NCBI GenBank assembly: GCA_028583415.1
Contig: CM053267.1
Location: 54,760,914-54,824,913 of the forward strand
Source of the DNA: Protea cynaroides
Lineage: Eukaryota > Streptophyta > Magnoliopsida > Proteales > Proteaceae
Reading direction: 5' to 3'
DNA: 64,000 bases
How positions within the stretch are numbered: position 1 is the stretch's first letter; each line of letters begins with the position of its first letter. Under the pieces are notes generated by a model. That model was not told the origin of the DNA. It worked only from the letters and a program-made list of their open reading frames with translations, and did not search any database. Shown here in pieces: positions 33,541 through 45,690 of this stretch. The position numbers and the translations under genes were made by a program.

Positions 33541-35636
33541 ATAATGTGTTTGTATGTTGAAATGGAGGTAAAGTGGATTTTGTTGGGCAACAATGGTCTT
33601 CATGTATTCTAGATCAAAAACTTCGAAGGTTTATTAAAAAAAGAAATGGAGAGAGAAGATTTTCAAAACTTCAGTCAGTACACAAAGATGACCAAAGCGC
33701 TACATGTCCATCCCCACCTATACACCCCACCTCCACTTATCTCCTTTCCTAATAAATTATTTCCAGGAACTAATGCTCAAAACACTTCCCTAATAGAAAT
33801 ATTCCTAAAAAAAATCCAAAACCCTTAACAGGAATATGGGTTAAAATGACCTCATGAGTTCCAAAATTTTGGAACCCATAAAGAGAGAGGAAGAACCTGA
33901 TTATAAAACAATGAAATCATTCTGATTATCTAAGCTTCCAATTATCTCTTCTCACACTCAACCGTAAAAAAAAAAAAAAAAAAATTTCTTTCTACCTGCC
34001 CAACTTTTACAGAAAAACCCTCACTTTTCATTTATTTGGACTTCTAAAACAAACCTTTTTGTCTTTGTTCACCCGACAAACTTAGAAGACCCTAATTAAT
34101 TATCTAAGACTAATCATAATCTGTCTTTTCAAACCTTAACTTCCCACAAGTTCATAATTAGAACTATGCAATTTTATGGGTTGAGGTTTATTGTTTGGCT
34201 GTGTAAATTATGCATCATCATAAAATCCAATGGAAAGATACACAAGCATCCAAGAACAGGAATAGAGATCATTTCATAGCCCATATGAGAGGACGTAAAG
34301 GGAAAAATTGGATGGAAAATTTTTTCCTTAATTTTATATACCAAGAGATTAATTTGAACTTCAAAATTAACTTTTATATTTTATAAGTGTATATTTCTAG
34401 TGAAGCCCTGATGCTTAAACTACCCACTTTCCCCAAAGATCTAAGAAATTATAAAAGAAGGGTTGGTCTCCATGACACTGGTTTATGTCAAGGAGGCCAT
34501 GCCACTGCAAACAAAAAAAAAGGTAGTAGGATAAAAAATTTCATAAATAAGGTAGATATTGTGGGTAATTTTATAAATAAGAAAGTTTTTAGTTAGAGAT
34601 ATCAATCTATCATAGAGATTAACCCACAAGAGAAATCCTAGTCATTTTGAGCTCCATTGGAGTCCCCCAATCAAAAACTAAACTCAAAACAATAAATAAA
34701 AAAAAAAAAGAAAAAAAATGGACACCCACGGGTGCAAGACTTGCAATATGGCTGTTGAAGTCAGTTTGCGTTGACTTTTGATTGGTTTTGGAGAAAAACC
34801 ACCATATTTCCAACACTCTATGGATCTCTCACTTGTCTTTATTACAGTAGCATCCTTTGAGCTAGGCTCCTTTTCATTCTCACAGGCTCAATAGTTCACT
34901 AGAGAAGAGATATCCAAAGCAGCTCCTTTTCTTTCTCAGAGGGTCAACATGTTATATATGCTATCAAATTAACAAGTCAGTCCACTGATCAGTACATCAT
35001 AATCAAGAGAGAATTAGAAGTTGAAGAAAGAAGCATTTGGCTAACTAATTATCAGAACCAACATATTCACAAACACGGTGCATACAAGCATGGCTTACCT
35101 AGTGCATGAGAGCGTTGATCATCAGGTCACTGTGGAGCAATCTTATCAACATTAGGATTAAATTTCCATTGAATATATCTATCTGATTGTCATCTGGAGC
35201 CTTATATTCAAGATTTTAGTGCATGAAACCCGGTCCAGATTGGCCACCAGTGAGGATCAGAATGGGGTTGGCAAAAAAAAAAGAAAAACCACCATGACTC
35301 ACCTTAAACGTGTGCTATTAAAAATAGTAAGCCCTAATAGAAAATTTTAAGGGAGAAAGACTTTGCCATGAATTGAAACGGATGCCCCGTTTTAAAACGT
35401 TCCAACCGAGAAATGCGGCTACTTGCCGCCTCTTTTTCTTTTCTATAATTCTCTGCATCTATTTAAAAACGACTTTTTGGAAAAGAAATTTTCTTGGACA
35501 AGAGAGATTTCAATACTTCAATAAAATATAGATAAAAGTTATTATGCAAGGCCATGTATGCACATCAGAATGATAGATGGATACCAAATTTGTCTTTTTC
35601 TTATGGATAGATGTACGGGACTATAAAAGCTTATAC
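33541..35636. other. spacer, nothing recognised
   Basis: AT-rich with A runs (33966-33984, 34698-34718). No gene resemblance on either strand. Confidence 0.3.
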
Positions 35637-35645
35637 TAAAATATG

Positions 35646-35992
35646 GGGAAAATATCAGCTACATCCCTGTTATATGGTTTAATCTTACTCACCTGTTTTT
35701 ATTTTTTACGATAATATTGCTAACACCGCTGAAGACACCCGTTAATACTTACATAATAGTTACAAAAACTATTTTACCCCAACATTATTCACTTTATTTT
35801 TTATATTTTATTTTTTATTTTTTCTTTTTATTTTCATATTTACTTTTTAGAAGAAAAATCGGTGAAAAAATAAGGAGAGCTGGAGGTGGTACCATATTTT
35901 AAAAAATATGAAGTGTTGGTGATATTATCGCAAAAAAAGAGAGGGTTGGTGAGATTAAGCTATAATACAGGGAGTGTCGCTGATATTATACC
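35646..35992. mobile_element. Mutator-type MITE upstream of the WRKY gene
   Basis: The left end GGGAAAATATCAGCTACATC pairs with the complement of the right end (..CGCTGATATTATACC), and the inverted similarity continues about 50 bp through TTAATCT[T/C]ACTCACC. A 9-bp near-duplication flanks it (taaaatatg 35637-35645, taaaattat 35993-36001). It has no coding capacity and lies about 470 bp before the WRKY start codon. Confidence 0.62.
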
Positions 35993-36153
35993 TAAAATTA
36001 TATATTAAAAAAATAAAAATTAACATTTACTGAGAGATTTTCACCCTTTTGATGCTAAACGATAAACCCACCCAGCTCAATACTCCATAAATCAAAATCT
36101 CTTTCTGTCTGCGTATGAAGAGAAGTAGGATGTATGAAAAGTCAGCTTTGGAG

Positions 36154-36173
36154 GATTACATGAGTAAGAAAAC

Positions 36174-36214
<41 letters not shown>

Positions 36215-36220
36215 GTAATC
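36154..36220. repeat. (CT)n tract bracketed by an 11-bp inverted repeat
   Basis: GATTACATGAG (36154-36164) and CTCATGTAATC (36210-36220) are exact inverted copies around a pure CT run (36176-36212). It lies about 250 bp upstream of the WRKY start, so it falls in promoter or 5' UTR sequence. Confidence 0.85.
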
Positions 36221-36464
36221 TAAGAAACAACTCCCTTTGTTCTTGAGAATAACATCAGCTTCAACCTTCCTAACATGTTTGCTTTTTTGGCTTCCCCAGC
36301 AAAACCCATCTTCTCAAGTTTGATATCCAGCTCAATCAAGCTCCAAAGCAGATATAATTTCATGTAAATTTTTTTTTGTGTGACGTTTGTTGGGTTTGAA
36401 ACTGATCAAACCAAGTGTCCAATGAAATCAGATTCATGTTACTTGCAGCTCTTTAGTTATAAAT

Positions 36465-38980
36465 ATGTGTAGTTTATCTTGGCAAAGGATGGAAAATTAT
36501 CAAGGCGATTTGGCAGATATAGTTCGTGCAGGTGGCAGTACAAACAACTCAGTTTTAGATTGGCGATTCTCTTCAGAGCCCACAAATTTTCAGACGTTGA
36601 CGATGGAAGAACAACAGGCTGATGATTTTGGTGATCCTTTTTCTGATAGGAGAGATTCATTGCTTCATGAACTTGGAATACCGGGCTTTGATAACTCAAA
36701 TTCTAATACAGGTTTGGTTCATCATATGAATGTTCAAGATAGTACTAGTGTTACTGGTAGTCTTCTTTCTCAGAAGATTTTGGATGAAGAGGTAAGGCCT
36801 TGTAACATCTTCTCAAGGATGCTTCAGATCTCTCCCAACTCAGCCATGGCAGCTTCATCTGGGGGAATTAAAACTTCTTCTTTAGCTGCTAGTGACATAC
36901 TTAGGGTTAACAGCTCTACAGGTTGTTCAATAGAGAATGGTGGGGTGCAGATCCCCTCGCCGCGGAATTCCGGTATCAAGAGAAGGTAAGGACTAATTAG
37001 GACTGATTTTCATGATCTAGACTTTATTGTAGAATTAGGTTTCTATACTTCAAACAAGAATTTTTTGTATACCATGGAATTATCGTCATCATCATCATTG
37101 ATATAATTATGGCTATAATTATTGTAATTACAAATTATATATTATTAATATTTATTTTCAGTTAGTTAAGCCTAAATCAAGGTGAGAATCTAAGAGCTTG
37201 AGTTTGTTGGGGATGATGAAAAATTGACAAATCTTGTTTGAATTGATGGAAGTATTATCAGAAGCTCTATGATTTAAAGATGGGGTCCCTTTTTGTCATC
37301 ATTACTACCAAAAACTTAATTTTCATATGGCATTAATAGGCATAACATTAGCTAACATGTGATTATCTGAAACTTTCGTTGCCATACCTATACCTTTTGT
37401 TTGTTTGAAGTTGCCAACCTGACTGAAAGATCAATCTCCTGTCACTGATATTGGCCTTACATATCATATCGCCTTTTATTATTATTATTTTTTTGTCTGA
37501 ACAAGAACCAAAGCCCTTTTTATCTTCCCACTAAAAGAGATTTTTTTTTTTTTTTTTTTTTTTTTACTAGTGCAAGACGGAACAGTCACTACATATGCAA
37601 TTATCTAATTTGTTTTGGAGTTTATGAATGTCAGTTATTCTCAAAAGAAGTAGAGTTAGGTTGTAGATTTATTAGAAATTCTTCTTCTCTGATTCTACTT
37701 GAAAACAAACAATCACCTTGCTTGTGTTTAGAAAAAGCCAGGCAAAGAAGGTGGTTTGCATTCCAGCACCAGCAGCCACAAACAGTAGGCCTACTGGAGA
37801 AGTGGTGCCATCAGATCTCTGGGCATGGAGAAAATATGGCCAGAAACCCATCAAAGGTTCTCCTTATCCAAGGTAAGATCCAAACTTGTTAGCTTGATAA
37901 TAGAAATGCTAGCTGAGGGACTTCCAAATTTTTTTTTATTAAAAGAGCTAATTAACTTATTTAAACTATGGTTAAGAATTAATCCAACAATAGGTGGTTC
38001 TCTATCATCAAAATAACATGCTGATCGTGGAAGTTCTTTTCCTTGTTAGATTCCCATGTACGTACATTTTGGTTAGGAAAGTTTAATTGTTAATAGATAA
38101 GCTGGGGGAATATTGTTTTTTTTTTTTTTTTGGTTTAGGGTTTTTCTTTATATAGAGAGTAATTCCGTAAAGAAAGAAGGGTCTGTAATATTTCCATTAA
38201 AATAAGTAGAAAGTGAACCACATAAAATCGTTGTGCTCTTTATATGTTTGATTCTATTTTTTTTTCTTTCGTATTTTGCTGTGTTGTTAATTCCAAGAGA
38301 GTAAATATACATTTTGCAGTAAATTAGATTTATGTTTCAGATTTTGGGTTACCAATTTGATTTTGTTTTTTTTGTTTTTTTTTTTGGGTTGATCTGTCAT
38401 CCTTAAACCACCCAGGGGCTATTATAGATGCAGCAGTTCTAAAGGTTGTTCTGCAAGGAAACAAGTGGAGAGGAGTCGGACTGATCCCAACATGTTGGTC
38501 ATTACGTACACATCTGAACATAATCACCCATGGCCAACCCAGAGAAATGCTCTTGCTGGCTCATCCAGGTCTCAGCCTGCAAAGAACAATGCAGCTTCAA
38601 AGAGTGCACCATCATCACAAACCCAAAAATCAATAATGTTGAAGGAAGAACATAAGGAAAACAACAGTGATACTGTGCCACCCGCTGTTCCCGGGGGATC
38701 AGCAGCCTCTGCAGCTACTAAGGAGGAAGAAATGATTGTATCAGATAAGGCAGTAGACATGGATGACAGTGAATTCAATCCAGGTTTCCATCAGAGTTAT
38801 CGGCCAGCACCTCCAGACTCTAATCAATCTGATAACTTTTTTGCGGATTTGGCAGAATTAGAGCCTGACCCTCTAAATCTCTTGCTTTCTCATGGATTCA
38901 ATAGAGAGAAAATGGATGATGAAAGAGAAAACAAGGCCTTAGATCCCTTCAGCTTCTTTGATTGGACAGGGAATAACTGA
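36465..38980 (+). CDS. WRKY14/35: WRKY transcription factor, group IIe (WRKY14/35 type)
   Basis: Three exons, 36465-36985, 37732-37872 and 38416-38980, join in frame to 408 codons plus TGA. The DNA-binding domain carries WRKYGQKPIKGSPYPR, then GYYRCSSSKGCSARK and SEHNHPWPTQR, a C2H2-type zinc site (C-x5-C..H-x-H). Intron 2 splits the Arg of PYPR|GYYR, the R-type position typical of this class. The preceding KKVVCIPAP, the start MCSLSWQRMENYQGDLADIV and the acidic end NFFADLAELEPDPLNLLLSH all fit WRKY14/35 relatives, which bind W-boxes (TTGAC) in the nucleus. A second in-frame ATG at 36489 would give 400 residues; I prefer 36465 because relatives also begin with an MCS.. extension before MENxQGDL. 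There is no sign of damage. A MITE and a CT tract lie in its upstream region. Confidence 0.95.
36986..37731 (+). other. WRKY intron 1
   Basis: GTAAGG..GTTTAG borders, 746 bp, with a long T run (37543-37565) and no other feature. Confidence 0.85.
37873..38415 (+). other. WRKY intron 2
   Basis: GTAAGA..CACCCAG borders, 543 bp. It interrupts the WRKY domain at the conserved PR position. Confidence 0.9.
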
Positions 38981-41388
38981 TAATTACAACTTTAGTTACA
39001 CCTGTGGTGCAATTTCGATTGGAGGATTGGTTATAAACCTTAAAATCAAGAATTCTACTGTTACACTTATTGTTATTTACCAGAACTACAGTTTGCAGAT
39101 TAGAAAAAGGGAATAGAGGTTTTGGTTGATTTTCAACAGACCCATGAATAGTGCTGGATGGGACAGAAAGTTGAGGAACAGAAGCTCTCAAACAGTTTTA
39201 AACAAGTACATGTCTCAGACATCACTGAAAAGCTAGCCCTACAAGGGATTTGATTGAAGATGGGACTTCTTTTACATCTTTCCATTCTCTTGTTTTCCAA
39301 TGTGGGAAAATTATTCAAGTCTGAAAGGAAAAGCAAACCCATGATTTACTTGCTTTGATCATATGAGAAATAAATAAATAGATGAAATATGACTAGAAAA
39401 AAAAAAAGGCAATGGGAAGCTTGGCTTATCTTATCAGTACTCCTTAAATGTGAAGAAATAGAGAATAGAAGGTTTTGCATGCCCATCTTTCTGTTCATGT
39501 ATTCCCTTTATTCTCCCTCATGAGTTTTATATTTTGTAGGTTTTAAAAGTTTATCAGCTATTACAGATTGTTTGTGAGAACAATACCTTATTATTCGAGT
39601 TCTTCCTTTACTTTCTCATCTGTTCTTTTTTCTCATAGTTTGAAATATAAGAAGAAAGCAGGCTTTGTTCTCAACATATCCTTTAATCTTTGGAACGCTT
39701 TGTCGAAGCGACTGTTCCAAGAGCTAGCTCTAGATCTGAGGGATCAAGTCAATAGGATATTGTTAGGGAGGGGGATTGTGCTAGGGTGCACGTTCTGCAG
39801 GAAGGTCGGGCCAATGAAAATGCATGCAAACGTCCAACAGGTGTGGGAATTTTCATTTCACGGGAGGTGGGATAGTTATTTCGTTGCAACCAAATCGTCT
39901 CTTGTGGACCTGTCGTCTGTCAAGGGTGGGATTTTATCCGGTCCACCTCCCCATATATTGGTAGGCAGGCCACTGATCCCCAACCCTTTAGATCTGCCGC
40001 AGGAGAAAATTTGAATCCCATTTGGTCCTTCTTGTGTCTGTATGCAGGTATGCAGGTATACACTGTTTGACTTGAAAAGAAATCTCTCTATACTCCCCAC
40101 CCTTATCAATGCACGTGAGCTTGATTGGTGTGTTCTCCATGCCAGCCAGTGTTTTTTTTTGGACAGGTAGATTCGAAGTCTTCTATCCACTTGTCAAATT
40201 AGGACATAAATGAGTGTTCACAAAGTGTTCAATAAAAGTTTTGAAAATATAGAATGCATGGACTTATATGGACAGGTAAAAATACAAAAATACATTGACG
40301 TACATTGAATGACTGAATCTGAAACTTGACAAAGCTAATCCACAAGGTGTACAAATACTAACCAGCTAGCAGTAATCAAAACCAACTATTCACATGGTTC
40401 AACATGGTGAATGAGTACAGTGGAAATGAAATTTTAACTAGTTGCAAATAATGGTGTTGGAGGAAGATGTTCAAATTTTCATTAAAGTTGGAAACTTTGA
40501 AATACCTAGATTTTTCCTGAACCATATCACTCATTTGATTGAACAGGAGAGAATGTGGATGAACAGCAAACCGCAGTCTCAAATCAATTTCTTACTTTAC
40601 TTCGATTTGGAAATATACAGTAAATACTTGATTGATGGGTTGACGTATTTAGTTTCTTTGTTTTTAATTATAACAAAATAACACCAATTGTAGTATCTCG
40701 AGTAAATGGTAATACATCTCATATATGATTCTACAGGTAAACCATATAAGACTTCATTTCATTTCTAGCCACAAATGTATTTTAGCCTAAATTTTGTTCT
40801 TATGCAATCATTTCAAGATCAAAGTTTCTGTCAAATCATCAACCGACTTTGATAAATTTTTCTACCACTTGAACAAATAGGAACAGTCTAAAGTTCTCAT
40901 GAAATTGATTCTTATTTGATTGATGGGGAAAGGTCATTATATGTTTTAAAGAACTTTTGGACATTTTAGTTTATGGAACAGCCTGTAGTCATGACTCTAA
41001 AAAGAATGGAATTCGAGGGTGGAGTTAACTTACACCATGCAGAAAAGCTTCATGGCCATTCAGTCTTCTTATGATGTTCTGGCTGTTCTTATCCTCTAAT
41101 CCTTAGTAAATGAATTTGCAAGATCATGATTTGATGGTGGGTCAAATGCTAAATGATTCAGAACATGATTTCACCAAAAAGGGTCTTGAACAAGGTCAAC
41201 TAGTTGCTGAAAAAACTCTCTAATGCTAATGGAGTCGATGATTGTAAGAAAGGTTCTTCGCTTTGCTTTCTTCCAATCAAGGAACAGTAGATTGGAAGAT
41301 TCTCTCTGATCTCAATTGTGAAAAGAAAGGAAAATTTATATTCCAAAACGTTTGTACTCAGTGTGTAAATTTGTAGTGTGTGCATGCA
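38981..41388. other. WRKY 3' flank and spacer
   Basis: The first 300-400 bp are likely 3' UTR. The open frames 39568-40014 (plus) and 39876-40190 (minus) show no family resemblance. Nothing else was recognised. Confidence 0.3.
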
Positions 41389-41830
41389 TGAGTTATTAAT
41401 GCAATGCCGAGAGATTGGAATCTTGGATCTTTATTTATGGAGAGTCCCTCCATTTGCTAGTTTGAACTTTTGAAATAGAAATTTCAATATGGTATTAGAG
41501 TTTCAGATTCCTTCTCACAGTAATATAAAAGAAGACTAATCACCCTGAGAGGAACTATAGTTGCCCAAACAGGGACTACGTTCACCCAAAAAGAGGGACA
41601 TATCACTCGAAAAAAGGGACCAGTCACCCAAAAAGAAGGATCATGGTCATCTAAAAGTGTCATGTAATTGCCAAATGTACTACCACATATACATCACTTA
41701 ATGGTAGAATTACACGTGAGGAGAAGTGTTGGGAATTATCCCACATGCTAAGAGATTGAAACCTTGAGTCTTTATATATTGAGAGTCTCTCTATTTACTA
41801 ATTTGAACTTTTGAGTTGGAAATCTCAACG
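41389..41830 (+). mobile_element. TRIM-like miniature LTR element
   Basis: Two direct repeats of about 100 bp (41389-41489 and 41727-41830) share AGAGATTGRAA.CTTG..TCTTTAT and TTTGAACTTTTGA. The first is followed by TGGTATTAGAG, a slightly mutated tRNA-iMet primer site. The second is preceded by a purine tract (GTGAGGAGAAG) and starts TGTTGGGAATTATCCCACAT. The interior is only about 240 bp, with several imperfect CACCC-AAAAAG-GGAC units and no coding capacity. Size and layout fit the TRIM class. Confidence 0.68.
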
Positions 41831-41862
41831 TGAGTGTGTCTACACAAGTGTGCACAAATATT

Positions 41863-41870
<8 letters not shown>

Positions 41871-41899
<29 letters not shown>
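41871..41899. repeat. (CT)n microsatellite
   Basis: About 14 CT units. Confidence 0.9.
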
Positions 41900-41900
<1 letters not shown>

Positions 41901-41934
41901 GTAGCACACCATGGAATCCATCATGATAAGGTGC

Positions 41935-42370
41935 GTCTAATTTCTGAAACATTTAATTGATTTAAGGATAATATTTTTTTTTGTGGTCTAGGCATTTTTA
42001 TTTGAATAGTAAAAAAATTTATTTTTATGGCAAATTAATATTGTCACTAGGGTCTATTATTTTTTAAACACCACAACTTAGAAGGCATCTGTGTGACATC
42101 TATTAGACCACGTAGACAGATGATGTTTCCATTCTAACCATTGAATAAAGAGGACATGCTTGGTGTAGATTAATCACGTGTCAAATTTTAAAGTCTATTC
42201 AATCAAATATCTCTTTTGTATTGGGATGCATCCTATCTATGTCTATGCATATGTACTAATATTTCAGACATTATTATGTATTCTCCCAATTCTGAACAAC
42301 AAAATGTTTTAATTAGGAAAAACCAAGAAAATGGATGGGCCAGATCTGTCTTGTGACAATAGATGACTTG
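41935..42370. repeat. dispersed repeat, copy 1
   Basis: Similar to 60369-61030: TAATTTCTGAAAC.TTTAATTGAT, the later AATATCTCTTTTGTA-like block and ATGCATATGTACTA.TA are shared in the same order. No termini or coding region recognised. Confidence 0.7.
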
Positions 42371-43085
42371 TAAGTTTATTTCATTTTATTTATTTTTAAT
42401 ACAAATTGCTAGCCTTTAGTCAAAAAATAAAAAAGATCTATCTCATAATGAACAGAAACATCACATCCCATTGTTACATGAATAAGAACCATTTTTATTG
42501 CTTTACATTTGAAATTACACAATGTGATAGAGCATCCAAAATAGATTTTGAGGCATTAATTTCCCACCAAATTTCCGGTGTTCAAACTTCAAGCAGCCTT
42601 TCTTGAATCATGAAGTTCTGGATTCCGAAATATAGAAATCTAAAACTAGGAATTAGAAAAAAAAAAAAAAAGAACTTTATTAATATAGCAATTTTTATGT
42701 ATTTATTTATTTTTTTTTTACAATTCAAACAAATCTTTGACGCTCTGTTTGATTTTTAATTTTCCTAAGATGACTGGAGAGGCAAATTAGAAGACATTAA
42801 GAAAGAAAAAAGAAGAAGCAGAACTTGTGTTTGCTTGCCACCTGACTACAATGTAATCAAAACGAGATTATGAGAAAGTGCTCCCCACAAAATGTGTTTC
42901 ATAAAAGAAGTGAGAAACATTGTAAGATAAAATCTTTCTTCACTTTTTTTATTTTTATTTTTTAACCATTCTCAATGCGTCCAACCAATTTTATATTCCA
43001 AAATCTTTTTCCTTGCCTTTTTCTTTCCTTTCCCAGGCAACTTTCATAGAAATGTCTAAATAAGTGGAAAAGGAAAAACAATCTT
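42371..43085. other. AT-rich spacer
   Basis: No gene recognised upstream of the tRNA. Confidence 0.3.
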
Positions 43086-43157
43086 GTGGCTGTAGTTTAG
43101 TGGTAAGAATTCTACGTTGTGGCCGTAGAGACCTGGGCTCGAATCCCAGCAGCCACA
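43086..43157 (+). tRNA. tRNA-His (anticodon GTG)
   Basis: A 72-nt cloverleaf. The acceptor stem GTGGCTG (43086-43092) pairs with CAGCCAC (43150-43156), with discriminator A. The A box is TAGTTTAGTGG, the anticodon stem-loop CTACG-TTGTGGC-CGTAG exposes GTG, and the B box is GGCTCGAATCC. There is no intron and no encoded CCA. T runs behind it (43165-43168, 43179-43185) can serve as Pol III terminators. Sequence and structure are those of the nuclear plant histidine tRNA. Confidence 0.96.
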
Positions 43158-45120
43158 ATTTGAGTTTTATGCCATTTATTTTTTTATTTAATTTTACCCT
43201 TTAAAAATAAAAAATAAAAAAACAAAAAAAAATAAAAATTGGAAAAGGAAAATGGGTAGTGTCTGCTGCTGGGACTGTTAGGTTAACGTCTAACTCTAAT
43301 CTCCCAAACAGCTGGATCTTACTATTTTCTTCTTGACGAACTTATCATTTGTAGTGGTGTATCTCTGTTTTAGTTACTAATAAATATTAAATATATAAAA
43401 ATTATAAAAACGATATGAGTAGAAAAAGATGGGTTCTTAATCTAAGTATCAGATATGGTATCAATCATATCTAAAACAAATTTGATATAGATATAGATCA
43501 AATCGATATACGAATTCAATGAAAAACTTACACGTAAAATACAACCACTGAATACCAATACCGATGTAATGGTATTTTTTTTTTGTATTTTTAATTATTT
43601 TTTAATATTTTAAGTATATTAAATCTTCAAAGCTTTATACCAACCACATGGCCAACTCTGATTGGCTGTATTATAATGAATTGGCCACGTGGTAGATGTT
43701 GATCTGATCACGTAACATCCTCGGACAGACCAATTTATTTAATAAAAGTGAAGGAAATGGAAGAGTAAGGCATCCATTTTTGGAATTACATGTGTTCAAA
43801 TCTTACTGGTTGGTCAAGTAGGTATGTGCTGGTGCTACTAAATACTCAAATTCTAAATTAACACTCTCTCTCCATTACATATTCTAAGTACACGTGTGTG
43901 TATGGCTATGGATATCAATTCGTGATTACATTGTTATTAGTAATACAGCAATTCTGATGAAAAATCATTGATTAGAAGATAAGAGAAATATTAATTATAT
44001 AATAATGAACACAATTTGGTATTTGCAAATATTATTAAATATGAGACACTAATTTTAATAAGCTAGATATTGTTTATGACAACCATCATACAGCTCCCAT
44101 CTTCTGTCTTGGAACCAGTCTACAAGAACTTGGATTTTAACAAGGAATCATGATTGGCCAGGGAATTAGACTGATTAGATTCCCATGTTGCACAGGATCG
44201 GATCCAGCCGATCTTTTTTTTTTTATCCTTCTGTTTTCTTCTGTAATGAGATATTGTGTCTGGATACATGACCATTGCACTTTAAATGAACAAGATCAAA
44301 TGCAGCAGACGATCTTTTTCCAGCTCTCTTCCTCTATTTCTCACTCACTGATAAGGGAATAATATGGCAAGCAAAGGACACGTGTCCACACACTTGGCCC
44401 GATTTCTGGCCCGACTTCAACCACTAAGACTTGTATTGTAGTCCGCCACGTTGTCAAATGAACTACCCCTTTAGATATTTACCTCAGAACCATCTCAAGC
44501 AAGCTCAGATAGGTATGTACCCACTCGGTAGACAGCCATTTGGTGGTCCATGTGCCAGATCCCACTACAAGATCCCAAAGTACAACCCACATGGAGGCCC
44601 ACATGGGAGATCCTATCGCATGAAACACCATGCGTCAGATTTAAAATATCTCACCTCAACACACTGCCACGAGATGGAGAAAGAGTCTATCATCTCTGCA
44701 TGATCGACCACATGCAGGAGCCCAAGCCAACCTTCCTCAGCTCTGTAAATACCCCCCTCCCCAATTCAAAAGTAAACAGATGAAACCTTTTTACTATCAT
44801 ACACTATCTTTGTAATTCGTTTTAACAAAACCCACTTTAAGGAACTCAGATTCTTCCTTTCCGGGTTCCATACTACTTGATCTCGGACTGATGGCTTCAG
44901 AGTAGAGCTTCAGGGTTATCAAACCCACCTACATGTGTTTGTTTATTGGTTACTATGCAGATTCAAGCTATCCAGGAAGTGGTAATTAAGCGTCTTCTAA
45001 CATCAACACTCACTTGTTATCACATTAACAAACAAAAAAGATACAGAGATAGTATCGAAGCTCAGAACTCATGATAGATTTGAAGGGGTCATTGGGAGGG
45101 AAGGGACTGGGTTGTGTTCT

Positions 45121-45156
<36 letters not shown>

Positions 45157-45439
45157 GTATTTCAATCAAAAAATTTTGCTGTAATGTTCAATTTGAGATT
45201 TTTTTTTTTTTTTTTTCTGGATTCTCCGTTTAATCATGCTATAGCAGTTTTGGAGAGTTTTTAGGTCTATAAAAGCAAGCTCTAGTTTTTCCCGACCCTT
45301 TATTGATCAGAAAGACCTCTTTCGGCATGTCTGCGACTGCCTAAAGAAAAAGTATGTGTTGTTGCATAAAGAAATTGTGTAGAGGAAAAGATAATTCCAA
45401 AGGACTCATAACATACTGTAAGGCTCCATCAAGGGCGAG
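43158..45439. other. spacer, possible decayed LTR at about 44350-44920
   Basis: A short CTCTGTAAATACCCCCC (about 44739) and TTGTAATTCGTTTTAACAAA (about 44810) are reminiscent of the TATA and 3' end of a gypsy-type LTR, but neither end nor a partner copy is found. Long T runs lie at 45127-45155 and 45199-45217. Confidence 0.25.
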
Positions 45440-45690
45440 TGCTGCAGCCGTTGAATTTCATATCGATTTTGGGAATGACCAATTCCTATCGGATTTGGGA
45501 GTGACCGATCCCCATCAGATACCCAATACCTGAATTGTTTTAATAGTATTTTATTATGGATCAACCGTGTCAATGTACCTTATTATGGATCAACCATGTC
45601 AATCCATGTGTCAACATACCCTTGATCTACACCCCGGTTTTGGACATGACCAATACCATATCCAATACGGATTTACAATCTCGGTCCCAT
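45440..45690. repeat. dispersed repeat related to 49205-49415
   Basis: The shared order of blocks is TTGGGAGTGACCGATC, GATACC.AATACCTG, TTATTATGGATCA, GGTTTTGGACATG and GGATTTACAA.CT.GG. It has an internal partial duplication of TTATTATGGATCAACC (45551 and 45580). Confidence 0.6.

Noticed and set aside
37672..37854. Minus-strand frame over WRKY exon 2
   Set aside because: A shadow of the coding exon, whose plus-strand reading is clearly WRKY.
39568..40190. Overlapping frames of 148 and 104 codons on opposite strands
   Set aside because: No domain, no splice context and no resemblance to known proteins.
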